NCBI GenBank assembly: GCA_020744225.1
Contig: JAGMWG010000018.1
Location: 620,001-684,000 of the forward strand
Length of the DNA: 64,000 nt
Source of the DNA: Paraphoma chrysanthemicola
Taxonomy: Eukaryota; Ascomycota; Dothideomycetes; Pleosporales; Phaeosphaeriaceae
Reading direction: 5' to 3'
Shown: positions 54,695 to 64,000 of the stretch, piece by piece
Numbering within the stretch: position 1 is the first letter of the stretch
How the letters are laid out: every line of letters begins with the position of its first letter
Translations under genes and position numbers: made by a program
The notes under the pieces: model-generated
Databases searched by the model: none
The model's input: only the letters and a program-made list of their open reading frames with translations
What the model was told of the DNA's origin: nothing

Positions 54695-55098
54695 GCTTGC
54701 TGAAATATTTTCACAAATGGTCAAGCACGGGCGTGGGCTGCCAAGGGCTCGGATAAAGGTGAGCTTACAGTTACAAAATGTAAGAATGCAGAATGCACAG
54801 GCGGCATGGCCCTACCCAGGAAATTACTGCTTGTTTTATGGAATGCGATATGGATGTCAATGGCGATGGAGCCAGTGACGTGTCTGTGATAAGAATATAG
54901 CCAACGTGAAAGTGGTGTATGCGCAAACACTGCTGCAATTTCTTAAAGGCAGCAGCACTAGCATAGTGGTGCACAGGAACTCAACATGTAGAAGTCTCGT
55001 TGCGCCAGCGTAGACTGAGATGATGCCACGGGTGTTGTTGCATTCGCTCATACGAACAGCCAAATGGACTGGCCATAATGTATCATGTATTGTGTTGC
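54695..55098. other. Intergenic region, no gene seen
   Basis: 404 bp with the promoter of the preceding reverse gene and the 3' flank of the F-box gene. Nothing else is recognised. Confidence 0.4.
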
Positions 55099-55680
55099 TT
55101 AGGACAGGTCGAATGTTGCGCCATTCTCAAAAAGTCCATCCATGTGCGTGCTGTCAAGGAACACTCTGGCAGACCGCAGGGTCCTAGGGTCTCGTGAACA
55201 CTGATCGACAACGAACTCCGTGGGGCTCGGCGCAGATGGGCAATTGGGCGTACATCTATCGCAAGAGAGTCGGGGTGAAACACGATCAGTGAATGTTCGG
55301 CACACCTTGCAGAGTGTGCGTGTTTGGCCATATATCATGACAAACATGCCCGGAGTATACAAACCACGCACGATGCCACATTGCAGGCAAAGCCTGACGT
55401 TCGCGAGTGCACCAGCGCGAGTATATTTGCCCTTCCTCATGGCGTCCGCAAACTCTTCGAAGCGGCGGAAGTTAGAGCAGCCGCTACAGGCATACAGTCG
55501 TTTTTGCTTGGCCCAGTCGTCCGCTTCGGCGATAAGATAGTCTCCGTGCGAAGGAGGCTTGACGATCGTGCGAAAGTAACGGTTCACGGCTGTGATATTG
55601 ATATTATCGTTGAGATCAAGCTGGTTGAGGACCTGAAGGTGCAGCTCGACTGGAAGGCGCAAAATGTGAGGCACCATCAT
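55099..55680 (-). CDS. F-box protein with Cys-rich zinc-binding region
   Basis: 193 aa from ATG 55680. The F-box fills residues ~4-40 (ILRLPVELHLQVLNQLDLND, followed by AVNRYFRTIV). It is followed by paired Cys: YACSGC at ~64-69, RLCLQCG at ~97-102, LCKVC and LSCDRC. This layout, an F-box followed by CxxC pairs with a FRRFEEFADAM segment, is common in Pezizomycotina and probably forms one or two zinc sites. As an SCF substrate receptor it would target unknown proteins. No intron is evident. Confidence 0.8.
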   Translation of the reverse strand: MMVPHILRLPVELHLQVLNQLDLNDNINITAVNRYFRTIVKPPSHGDYLIAEADDWAKQKRLYACSGCSNFRRFEEFADAMRKGKYTRAGALANVRLCLQCGIVRGLYTPGMFVMIYGQTRTLCKVCRTFTDRVSPRLSCDRCTPNCPSAPSPTEFVVDQCSRDPRTLRSARVFLDSTHMDGLFENGATFDLS

Positions 55681-56335
55681 CGCGCTTCGTGGATGGTGGG
55701 GACGGCGCGTCTGTCAGCGATATGTCTGCGGTGGAGACTAAGGACCATTAGCTCTGGTCTGGGTTGAACTGTTTATATAATCCTGCTCTTACCACTAGTA
55801 TGCAGCGGAAACCCATCTCCTGCCGGCGGATTGGTGAATACAGATGTTTCGCAAATCGATGTGTAGGCTGGCGCTTTATATGAACCAGTCTGGCACGAAC
55901 TTTGGCATGGCGTGAGCAATAACCTGAGCAGTGATAGAGAGCAGTGCAACGAAACACAGAGGTCGCGAAGGGGAGTCGGCTGCGAGCTCATGCATGAGAG
56001 GACTAAGGCGCAACATAACGTGACACCCACCACCAGCCCGGCCAATGAGGATAGCTGGTGTGCAGAGTGGGCAAGCGCGGCTGCCGTCCCGCACTCCGAT
56101 GATTACCAAAAGCAGGGTGCGGCCGATCTTGTGGTACTGTGCTGCTATGCAGTTGCGAAAATCTTTGCCTTGCTTCCTTGGCCGCTCGTGGAGAGACGAA
56201 AGCACACTCGTGCATCGCGCGACCTCATGTTTAGCTGCGTGAAAAGGCTCGACTTCCTATAGCGCCTGGCTATGTAGGAGTTTGTGCGCCATCGCATACT
56301 TCGGCATGTGACACCTTGGGCGACATTATATGATT
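55681..56335. other. Intergenic stretch, no gene seen
   Basis: 0.65 kb between two reverse-strand genes, holding the F-box gene promoter. Overlapping small frames on both strands near 55900-56250 look like chance. Confidence 0.45.
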
Positions 56336-57286
56336 TTATAGAGTTTTCTCCTTCTTCAGGTCGTTGATGATCATGTAGCGCGACAAAGAAATCCAGCCCC
56401 AGCGAAACCAGCGCATCTGACTTTCGTGCGCGGTAGTCATGGCAGTTTGGGCTTGTCGGTAACCGACCGGTGAGCTGACGAAGAGCAATGGAGTCGGGAA
56501 TTTACCCAGCTCTTTCTTCCGCATGATTGCACCGATAATCGTAGCTGGGGCGTCCAATAAGCTGATGTATTTTCGGATGATCGTTGTTGTAGTAAGGGTG
56601 TACAGCTTAACGGGGCAGTCCCAGCCGGTGTGCCGGTGCATAAGTGCCTTCAGAAAGGCATGCGCGCCGTGGTAGAGCGATTTGTGATTGGGGTGGGCGG
56701 AGATGCCGACGGCGTCGAAGGTGACAATGGCGTCGATGGTAGCTTGCGGTGCGTCCTTGGAGGACACAGAAGCCATGTTCGGGGCGAATGCGGCGGTCAG
56801 GAGGTTGGATATCAAGCGCGGGTGCCATGTGACCGTCATAGAGTCGGGGAAGTTCCTGTGCGATATCAGTCCCTGTGGTAGTAAACAAGTGCAAGGTGCC
56901 ATACTTGTCCTCAATGATCAGGATATCGTCCTTGCTTCCAATGCCCAGCCGCAATCCGCTCTTGATCAGCTCCTTCTTCCGGATCTCTCCCAGGCCGTCG
57001 GCATCCCCTGTTGCACGGCGGTAATTAGCTGACATGCGCTCTCAGAAACACGCGCCTCGGTAAGCATACCACTACTGAGACACAGGATTTTGACGTGATT
57101 GTTGTTGTTTGGACGCGTCAAAGCAAGTAAAGTAGGTGCAAAGAACATGGCCTCGTCGTCAGGATGGGCTATCAGCAGTAGTATGCGCTTGTTCTGCAGG
57201 GTAGGGAAGGAGGCGCTGAGGGTGCTGGTGTACATCCAGAAGGCGAGGAAGATGAGGGGCATTGAAGCCCAGACAAGCCAACCCAT
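56336..57286 (-). CDS. GPI12: N-acetylglucosaminylphosphatidylinositol de-N-acetylase (PIG-L)
   Basis: Exons 57070-57286, 56905-57007 and 56336-56855 with introns of 62 and 49 nt encode 279 aa. An N-terminal membrane anchor (LVWASMPLIFLAFWMY) is followed by the metal-binding motif AHPDDEAMFF (H41, D43, D44, E45). The later AHPNH supplies the third zinc ligand. Further family blocks are SSGDADGLGEIRKKEL and TFDAVGISAHPNHKSLYHG. The enzyme removes the acetyl group from GlcNAc-PI on the cytosolic face of the ER, the second step of GPI-anchor synthesis. The first intron precisely restores SSGDADG, a strong check of the model. Confidence 0.94.
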
Positions 57287-57503
57287 GATCGCTGGTGGTA
57301 CGACAATGTGTCAATTGGCTATTCAATAAAAGCGTGTGAGGTGTAGGTCATGGTGAGGCGTCGCTAGCTGGAAGAGGGAGCCATGCAACTGGGGAAGAAG
57401 GTCCGGCCGCGTGCGTCATTCAGGGTCCGCCGCAGAGCCGCACGCGACATTTCACCTTCACGACACCACACATCAGCACTCACCACCAGACAACCTGAAG
57501 CAC

Positions 57504-58184
57504 ATGATGGCCGCCGGCAACCGCAAGGAGCGACGGGCAAAGGAGTCACAGCCACAATCAAAAGGAAAGAGCACCGGAAGCGCCTTCGAAACCAGCAACG
57601 AGCTCGACGAGGATGGCGTGAATTTCATCCTGAAGCACCCGGACCGCTCCGGTCCAAAAGGCAAGACGCTGTTCGAGCTGGCCGAGGAGCGGCAAAAGGA
57701 GCTGGACAAGGCGAATGGCCGTGTTCGCAGCAGCGATGCGGACTCACCCGCTGGGGACGAGGAAGGAGCCATTGGTGCTCTCGGCGATGCGTTGCTGTAT
57801 TCGACCTCGATGGCTGCGCTTCATCTCACACTCGACGTCATCGTCTACACGCAGTACCGCGAGGAAGTCGCGTTCGGCGAGATCTTCCAGCGCGCCGCTA
57901 CTGCCTGGCCTGTCTTCATTCTGCTCGTCTACCTCACCCACGTCGACCTCACCTATCGCTTCCCCTTGGTCCGCGACCTCACCTTCTGTGCAGGCTCTGT
58001 CGTCGCAGGCTGCTACTTGATATACTCTGGCAACAAGCACGGCTATTTCAATGTCATGAAGGCGGCGCCACCGGTCGGCACATTGTGGATCTGGAGTGTC
58101 GTTGAGATGACCCTGCCTTTTGCGGCCTTCAATGCTATAGCTGTGCTGGGCTATGCCTGGTTTAATGGTTTCGAGTTCTTCTAG
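57504..58184 (+). CDS. Fungal four-TM membrane protein, function unknown
   Basis: 226 aa from ATG 57504 (MMAAGNRKERRAKE); the frame is open upstream but looks like 5' UTR. The first ~100 residues are hydrophilic and Lys/Glu-rich (KTLFELAEERQKEL). Then come four hydrophobic segments around LLYSTSMAALHLTLDVIV, AWPVFILLVYLTHVDL, LTFCAGSVVAGCYLIY and MTLPFAAFNAIAVLGYAW. This resembles a conserved ascomycete family of unknown function. ER location is a guess. It is divergent to GPI12 (217 bp between starts) and convergent with the next gene, with 16 bp between stops. Confidence 0.75.
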   Translation: MMAAGNRKERRAKESQPQSKGKSTGSAFETSNELDEDGVNFILKHPDRSGPKGKTLFELAEERQKELDKANGRVRSSDADSPAGDEEGAIGALGDALLYSTSMAALHLTLDVIVYTQYREEVAFGEIFQRAATAWPVFILLVYLTHVDLTYRFPLVRDLTFCAGSVVAGCYLIYSGNKHGYFNVMKAAPPVGTLWIWSVVEMTLPFAAFNAIAVLGYAWFNGFEFF

Positions 58185-58200
58185 ACCTATGTGTCCACGC

Positions 58201-59508
58201 CTACAGATATTCTGCAACGCTTACAGGCAGACGCTTGCGCCGCCTATGCCTATCTTGGCTGTGGGGGTCTGGATAAATGTGCCCGTCGCGTTGAGCGATC
58301 GCATTCTGGAAGCGATCAAAACCCTTACGCGAGCTGAAGCCTATCCAATCAAAGGCATCTCGAACATCCTCGTCTCCATAAATGCCCTTCAATACAGACA
58401 CCTTGCGCCATTTATATGTCACAGCCTTCTCACCTTCGCTAGTCATGTGTGTCCACCTCTCCTCCAACGGACTTCGACATGGGCCTAGGTTGTGCCATAC
58501 CTGGATCAGTGCTAGGCAACCTACGGTATCTTCTGCGCTTCGCTGCACCCAGTACTGCGTCGGACATTTATCACACCGGACCTCCTCCCGTGTCATTGGA
58601 TGCCTCGCTGCAACTTCGAGGGCTGCTCTTACATCCAAATGTGCACATATCCAAAGTCCTGTCTCCTCTAGCTGCCAGCGTGTCCTGAGATGGTCGGTCA
58701 AGATTCCATCCAGCTCCCCAGGGCCTTTGGACTCCCAGCTATACGTCGCTTTCATCAACAGCCGGTCTAGGACAATTTTGGGTTCGAAGGTGTATCGCAA
58801 AGTCCTGTCGTCTGTTTCAAATTCGTCGCTACCTTGAAATATGTGTGCTCCGCCACATTTGAGAGCGTTGAGGCATAAACCCTTGCTCGCTTGGAGGTGC
58901 CTTTCTATAACCGCGCGGGCGGTGGAGAAGTCCAAAGCGTATATGACCGCATTGGCAATGCGTATCTTGAACGTCGACTCTGCGTTGATTTGTTTTCGTA
59001 TTGGAAAAAGCCATCTCGGTTGGAAGAACCTCCCCAGCAGGCCCGTGGCTGGTGTTCCTGAAACAGACCGTGGGTGAAGAATTTCACAGTCCTCGCAGTG
59101 CCAGTATCGATCGCTCAGGTCACGGACAAGTACGCGCAGGAATTCATTCACGCTGTATGTATGTGAACTTCGTCTCTGCTTGAGATGGCTCGTCACCAGT
59201 GGCGTAGTCGTCCGGAGTATGTGGAAAAACGTGCGGCATGTCAACGCGACGCTCAGCAGATCGAGATCTCCGAGACGTTTATCTTCGAAGACAATGAGCA
59301 GCAGTTCATGAGGTAGTTGTTGAATGCGCGACTTGGCCGTTTCTCCTCTAGGGAACGCTGGCACGTTCGGACCACTGGCTGCATTGTTTGGTTTTTCTTG
59401 TGTCTTCAACGTGTCAGCGAGCCGATTGCCTGTTACTCCGCTATGGTGTTCATGAAAGAAACATCGACGATGAGCGTTGCATGGAATAGTTAGAGTGGAG
59501 GGGCTCAT
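58201..59508 (-). CDS. F-box protein
   Basis: 435 aa from ATG 59508 (MSPSTLTIPC); upstream in-frame sequence has no ATG. The F-box lies at ~60-100 (IQQLPHELLLIVFEDKRLGD, then LLSVALTCRTFFHIL). A CEDC motif follows near residue 140 and a CDKC near 320; the CDKC could bind metal together with the Cys in CLNALKCGGAH. The remainder is unassigned. As a probable SCF receptor its substrate is unknown. Confidence 0.75.
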   Translation of the reverse strand: MSPSTLTIPCNAHRRCFFHEHHSGVTGNRLADTLKTQEKPNNAASGPNVPAFPRGETAKSRIQQLPHELLLIVFEDKRLGDLDLLSVALTCRTFFHILRTTTPLVTSHLKQRRSSHTYSVNEFLRVLVRDLSDRYWHCEDCEILHPRSVSGTPATGLLGRFFQPRWLFPIRKQINAESTFKIRIANAVIYALDFSTARAVIERHLQASKGLCLNALKCGGAHIFQGSDEFETDDRTLRYTFEPKIVLDRLLMKATYSWESKGPGELDGILTDHLRTRWQLEETGLWICAHLDVRAALEVAARHPMTREEVRCDKCPTQYWVQRSAEDTVGCLALIQVWHNLGPCRSPLEERWTHMTSEGEKAVTYKWRKVSVLKGIYGDEDVRDAFDWIGFSSRKGFDRFQNAIAQRDGHIYPDPHSQDRHRRRKRLPVSVAEYL

Positions 59509-60904
59509 AGTTGTCAAGATAATGCTGGCTTCGAGATGTTTTGTAGTACAGGCCTGCAGATATAGTATATTGCAGCCTGCGGCTGTCGCAGGCACCCATT
59601 CTTGATCTCAGCGCATCCGACAGCGCTCCGTGGGCGTCACGTAAACGAAAAGAAACTCAAACCGTTGTCAAAGCTCCCTGTTCTTGTAAATGTGCTTTGG
59701 TCGTGCTTTTCAACTGGAAACCAAGGGCACCCCTTTTGTTACTTACCACCCTGCAGCCTAGCCTTGCATTCGCTGACGCTCTAGGCATCTCTTGACCCTC
59801 AACTTTTGTCGTTGACATGCCTCCGTTCCACACTCATTTCAAGCCTCTTGTCATCGTCCCTCCGCTTGGCAGCTGAACGCTCAATAATCACCCAATTTCG
59901 GCGCGCACGTCGGACTCATTACGCCAGGTCCTTCAAGCCCAGAATACCAACATGCTGCCCACGCGGTGTGGCAAAGAGTGTGCACCCCTACGCAACGCCC
60001 TTGATCAGAGTGAGGCCTTCTTTCGCACGCCGCCGGTGAAGAGCGAGCAATGCGCACACACTTCGTCCTCTGCGCGCACAGTAGAAGGACTGTCTAGGTT
60101 TCGGCGATATTCGCGGCGTTGCAAATGTCGCGGTTAATTCTCGAACGTCATTGGTGTCACAAGAGCATGTGAGGCCTCCATCTTTGGCGATTTCCACCCT
60201 CGTGGAGGCGCAGTTCGCCAGACTTCAGCGCGCGGATTGGCGTGCCGAAAGATAGTCAGCATGCGAACATGTCTGCGCGCTATTCGCGGCTGCCAATCGG
60301 CAATGTTATCAGTTGCTGCAGGCTGCAAGGCACACTTGTTGCACCGAACACGAACGAGAAGCGAACACGCAGGGGCGACAAAGGAACACCTTTGCGCCAT
60401 GCGCTGCGGTGATTCGCTCGCGATTCAAGCATCATCTCATCGCATCTTACCTGAGATGTCAGATTTTCACGTGGAATGGACACTGCAAGCTGCGATCTCA
60501 ACCGCGCTACCGGGTGCTGAGTCGATGACGGGACAAGAGCGAGCGTTCGCAGGTTGTCCGGGTCCCTGATTGGCCAATGCGAGGGACGGCAGAATTTGGG
60601 GCTGAGGCTGAGATGCATCAGCCATTATCCAAAAATGGGAAAATCGGGGGCTAGTGTCGGGTGAGGACCTCTATTCTCGACCGTCTCGCTGCGATCATGC
60701 CATCATATGTGGTGGGCCTCTCGCTCGAAGATGGCCATTATCTATATTGCGTTGAGGTCGCGGTCACCTTGCGGACACTATCAAGACTACCGCATGCAGC
60801 CCTCCGCCAACTAACAAAAGAAGGAAGAAGAATAACGCTATCACCTGTATCTACCGACCACACTGGGCACGCACTGTTCTTGCCCATACCAGTTACCCAA
60901 CGCC
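59509..60904. other. Gene-free stretch of 1.4 kb between divergent genes
   Basis: It contains promoters of the reverse F-box gene and the forward BBE gene. Open frames at 60237-60569 and 60280-60618 overlap antisense and look like chance. No repeats recognised. Confidence 0.45.
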
Positions 60905-62964
60905 ATGGCTTTCCAGGAGCGAGCACCACTCCTGAGGGAAAAGTCAACCAATGTAGAACATCAGCATAGTAAGCTTTCGCTGCCAACATGCGCGAGAAAG
61001 AGCGAGCGTCGGCAGCGCAGCACGACTGTCTGTTGGATAGTGGCACTGCTACTTTGCGCCACTGTTTTGGTTACTGGTCCTATCGCTTGGTCTCAACGAT
61101 ACAACGACACACTGGCGAACGGCAGCGGTGACGACTCGAGTCACAATGTATTGCCAGCTTCCAATTATACTTGCGTTCCGGGCGATGCCTGTTGGCCATC
61201 GACTGCTGAGTGGAGCGCGTTCAACCAGAGCATAAGTGGCCACCTCAGGTTGACAATACCATGGGCTGCCCCATGCTATGCCAACAGCTCCGGAGAAGGA
61301 TGTCAGCAGGTGGCCAAGGCGTACGGCAACGGTAATGCGCGAACGTCTCAGTATGGTTCAATGGAATTTCTTGACTGGGAGACTTGCGGCCAAGCTCATT
61401 GCTTTCTTGATCCCTTGAGGCCATCGTCTCCTGTCGCAGGAGAATGCTCGCTCGGAAGACTTTCCACATACCACGTCGAAGCACATGGGGCGGAAGATAT
61501 CAAGAAGACGCTGGACTTTGTTCGACTTCACGGCATCCGTGTATCTATCAAGAACACTGGACACGACTACTTCGGACGGTCAAATGCGGCGAATTCGCTC
61601 GCAATATGGACGCACAACATGAAAGAAACTATATACCACAAAACCTTCCAGCCCAACGGATGCAATGCACGTTACGAGCACATCGGAGAGGTTGGCGCTG
61701 GTGTACAGGCGCAAGAAGCATGGACTTTCTTCGAGAAACATGATATGCTTGTCACTGTTGGAGCTGTAGGATCAGTGGGCATAGCTGGTGGATTTGGACA
61801 AGGAGGAGGACATGGCCCATTGGGTCCGAAGTATGGATTGATGGTTGACCAAGCAGTGGAATTCGATGTCGTTACTGCCGACGGCAAGCGGCGCACGATT
61901 AACGAGTGCAGCGACCCAGACCTCTTCTGGGCCATGCGAGGAGGTGGCGGAGGGAACTATGCCGTCCTGGCCTCCTACAAGTTTCAGCTGCACCCGGCTG
62001 TTCCTATCAACGTTTACAGCTTCCAGGCTAAGTTTCCCAAGCCCAAGGGCACTCTCGACATCACCGAGTCCAAGGTTCACCGAGACATCATCACAGCCCT
62101 GGCTCTCAATCAGACGTTGTTTGCAGAGAACGGTTTGGCAGGCTATAATTTCATTCACAAGGACGGGATCATATCACTCCAAGTCCTGCCGTCTGCCGAC
62201 CGCGAAGCCATCAAAAGAGTCACAGCCCAATGGCATGATTTCCTCAGCAGTTATCCTGACCTTGCTGTCGCGGAGAACAAGTACTACAGCTTCGATACTT
62301 TCTCAGCATGGCACACATTTACAGAATCTCCCGCCATCGCTCACAATGGGCCTGTTGGCCTAGGCCTAATGGAAGCAGGTCGCTTCATCCCCAAGGGTTT
62401 ATTTGACTCGAACGAGGATATCGCGGACGTAGTCGAAGCCGTACTCAACGCTATGCAGTTCTCGTACAAAATGAAGGCTGGCGGCAGTGCTCAGCTCTAT
62501 GCTACTGGGCCAGTCAATCACCCCGACAACGGCAAGACTGCCAGCCATCCTGGATGGCGAACGGCTCTCTGGCATGTGATCATGGGTGCTGCATGGACAC
62601 CCAACACTCCAGCCAATGTACGAACGCAGATCCAAAACACGATCTCTGCGTCCGTACAGCCATTCAAAGCACTGACGCCAGGTGGCGGGTGCTACATGAA
62701 CGAAGGCGATTGGCTGGAGGAGAATTGGCAGCAAACGTTCTTCGGCGACAACTATGACCGCTTGTTGGCGGTAAAGAAGCAGTATGATCCCACAGGGCTC
62801 TTCAATTGCTGGAAATGTGTGGGCTGGACGGGGTATGACGAGTAAGTTAACATCTGCGATGGGGAACAAAACGTGTGCTAACGAATGGCAGCCCGATGTA
62901 TTCCTGCTACTCTCAGAGTCGCAAAACACCGCATCCCACGGTACCACTTGGACCTGTTGGTTAA
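60905..62964 (+). CDS. Membrane-anchored FAD-linked oxidoreductase (BBE family)
   Basis: Exon 60905-62841 reads to a TAA at 62843. A strong intron 62842-62891 (GTAAGT...GCTAAC...GGCAG) extends the product to 62964, 669 aa ending ...PMYSCYSQS...GPVG. The N terminus has ~40 hydrophilic residues and then one hydrophobic segment (VCWIVALLLCATVLVTGPIAW), so it is a type II membrane protein rather than a simple secreted one. The FAD domain shows KNTGHDYFGR (His-linked FAD) and GGFGQGGGHGPLG, with no second attachment Cys. The BBE domain ends FFGDNYDRLLAVKKQYDP. It is a paralog of the secreted gene at 14164-16113. The substrate is unknown. Confidence 0.9.
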
Positions 62965-63432
62965 GCTAAAGTATTGTTGTTCTTGGTCCAAGTTGGTCTG
63001 CCTCCTGCCTACATCGACACGTTGGTTCCCTTTGAGTGACGGACCTGAGTGCCATTCACCTTGTTCACGCAGGTACGCCGGGTTGGCAAGGTGAAAGCCA
63101 TCCCACCTTGAAGACAAACGCAGAGACTGTGATTGGCTTGTTTGCAGCCGCACGACTATTCCTATATTCACCGGCCAGCGGGGTATTAAGGTGCCCCCCG
63201 CCAGCGCTTTCGAATAAAAGTCGAAGTCATCATGGGTTCAACAGCTTTTGCGCCCGGGCAACGCGTCTTGACAATAACAACAAGATACGTCCTACCGCCC
63301 GCTCGCACTCCACCCCATCTCCACCAGCTTGCTTCACGCCAGAGACATCACAACTCGATCACGACACTTGCTTCTCACAAGAACAGCTGAAAACCGTCGA
63401 GATCTTTTGCATCGACACCGCAAGAGCTCATA
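62965..63432. other. Intergenic region, promoter of the BYS1-like gene
   Basis: 0.47 kb with pyrimidine-rich sequence near 63290-63330 just upstream of the start codon, as in many fungal core promoters. Nothing else is recognised. Confidence 0.4.
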
Positions 63433-64000
63433 ATGCGTTTCCTCTACGTGCTCCTCACTTTGGTGCTCTCAGCCATCGCTGTCCACCTAGGTCACCAACA
63501 CGGCCACACCCATGATCACGGTCTTGACCTTCGCGCCATCATCACCGAGGTTCAGGTCGTCACCGTCACCCAGATCTTGACTGTCACCGTCGGCACGGAC
63601 GCTTCCACCCCGAGCGCCACGAAGTCCGCCGCCTTTATCCAGGATGCATTGTCATCCGTTGCTTCCGCTGGTGTACTGCTAAACTCCAGTGCTTCAGTCT
63701 GAGGACGCGAAACTGATTCATTGCAGACCACCGCTCCGTCAACTGCTCCCTCGTCTACCTCGCCCCAGGACAACACCGCTGGCGGCACTATCGCGTTCAA
63801 ATCGCTTGACACCATCCCGGATACCGTCACGCTTCTCAACTCCTGCCATTACTCAGTCTATTTGTGGTCCGTGGGGCACAACTGCGATGGCACCGACGCC
63901 GTTGGTCAACTCATTGCACCTCATGGCACCTACATGGAGCCCATCCGTCGTTGCGAGATCGGCGGCATCGCCTTGAAGATCAGCAGGACCATGGATGCAT
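63433..64000 (+). CDS. BYS1/CetA-like secreted protein, cut by window end
   Basis: The gene starts at ATG 63433 with a signal peptide (MRFLYVLLTLVLSAIAV) and a His-rich patch (GHQHGHTHDHG). An intron 63673-63726 (GTACTG...TTGCAG, 54 nt) joins exon 1 to a second exon that is still open at 64000. Exon 2 encodes a Ser/Thr linker and then VTLLNSCHYSVYLWSVG and RRCEIGGIALKISRT. This matches the BYS1/CetA family of thaumatin-like secreted proteins (Blastomyces yeast-phase protein, Aspergillus CetA). Function in the family is unclear; some are abundant in culture fluid. The C terminus is missing here. Confidence 0.8.

Overview
The window comes from a filamentous ascomycete. Genes are dense and sit on both strands. 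Most have 0-6 introns of about 46-90 nt with GTAAGT-like donors and CTAAC-like branch sites. The content is typically fungal: HET, HeLo, AA9 LPMO, BBE oxidoreductases and a BYS1/CetA-like protein. Gene style suggests a Dothideomycete, but that is inference and no species is claimed. Exon coordinates were worked out by hand from splice signals and reading frames, not from transcripts.

Left part (0-13.9 kb): a PARG-type macrodomain protein, a small Cys/His zinc-binding protein, an F-box-like protein and a low-complexity protein. An accessory block follows, with three divergent copies of one RING-finger family (one with a degenerate RING, one frame-broken, one intact) around a 610-aa HET-domain protein and a 2.5-kb gene-free stretch. 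From 14 to 30 kb lie a secreted BBE-type flavin oxidase, a Cys-rich GPI-type surface protein, an LDB19/ART1-type alpha-arrestin, ribosomal protein eL22 and a membrane protein with three evenly spaced TQT-like motifs. Gene-poor gaps of 1.6-3.2 kb separate some of these.

Middle (30-50 kb): a 2OG-Fe(II) oxygenase, IBA57 (mitochondrial Fe-S assembly), a PTM1/GOST seven-TM protein, NCS2/CTU2 (tRNA 2-thiolation), an AA9 LPMO and a hypothetical gene interrupted by an in-frame TAG. The most striking locus comes next. A 1361-aa active-type protein kinase fused to ankyrin repeats (reverse strand) shares a 375-bp divergent promoter with a 540-aa HeLo domain-pseudokinase protein (forward strand). The effector has the layout of MLKL (four-helix membrane-killing domain plus dead kinase), and its neighbour is an apparently live kinase. 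This suggests a two-gene regulated cell-death cassette resembling RIPK3-MLKL. A Tim17-like membrane protein and translation factor eIF4B (with a 6-nt microexon) form the next divergent pair.

Right part (50-64 kb): two fungal-specific hypothetical proteins, two F-box proteins, the GPI-anchor enzyme PIG-L/GPI12, a four-TM protein, a membrane-anchored BBE oxidoreductase and the 5' part of a BYS1/CetA-like secreted protein cut by the window edge. No rRNA, convincing tRNA, CRISPR array or intact transposon was recognised.
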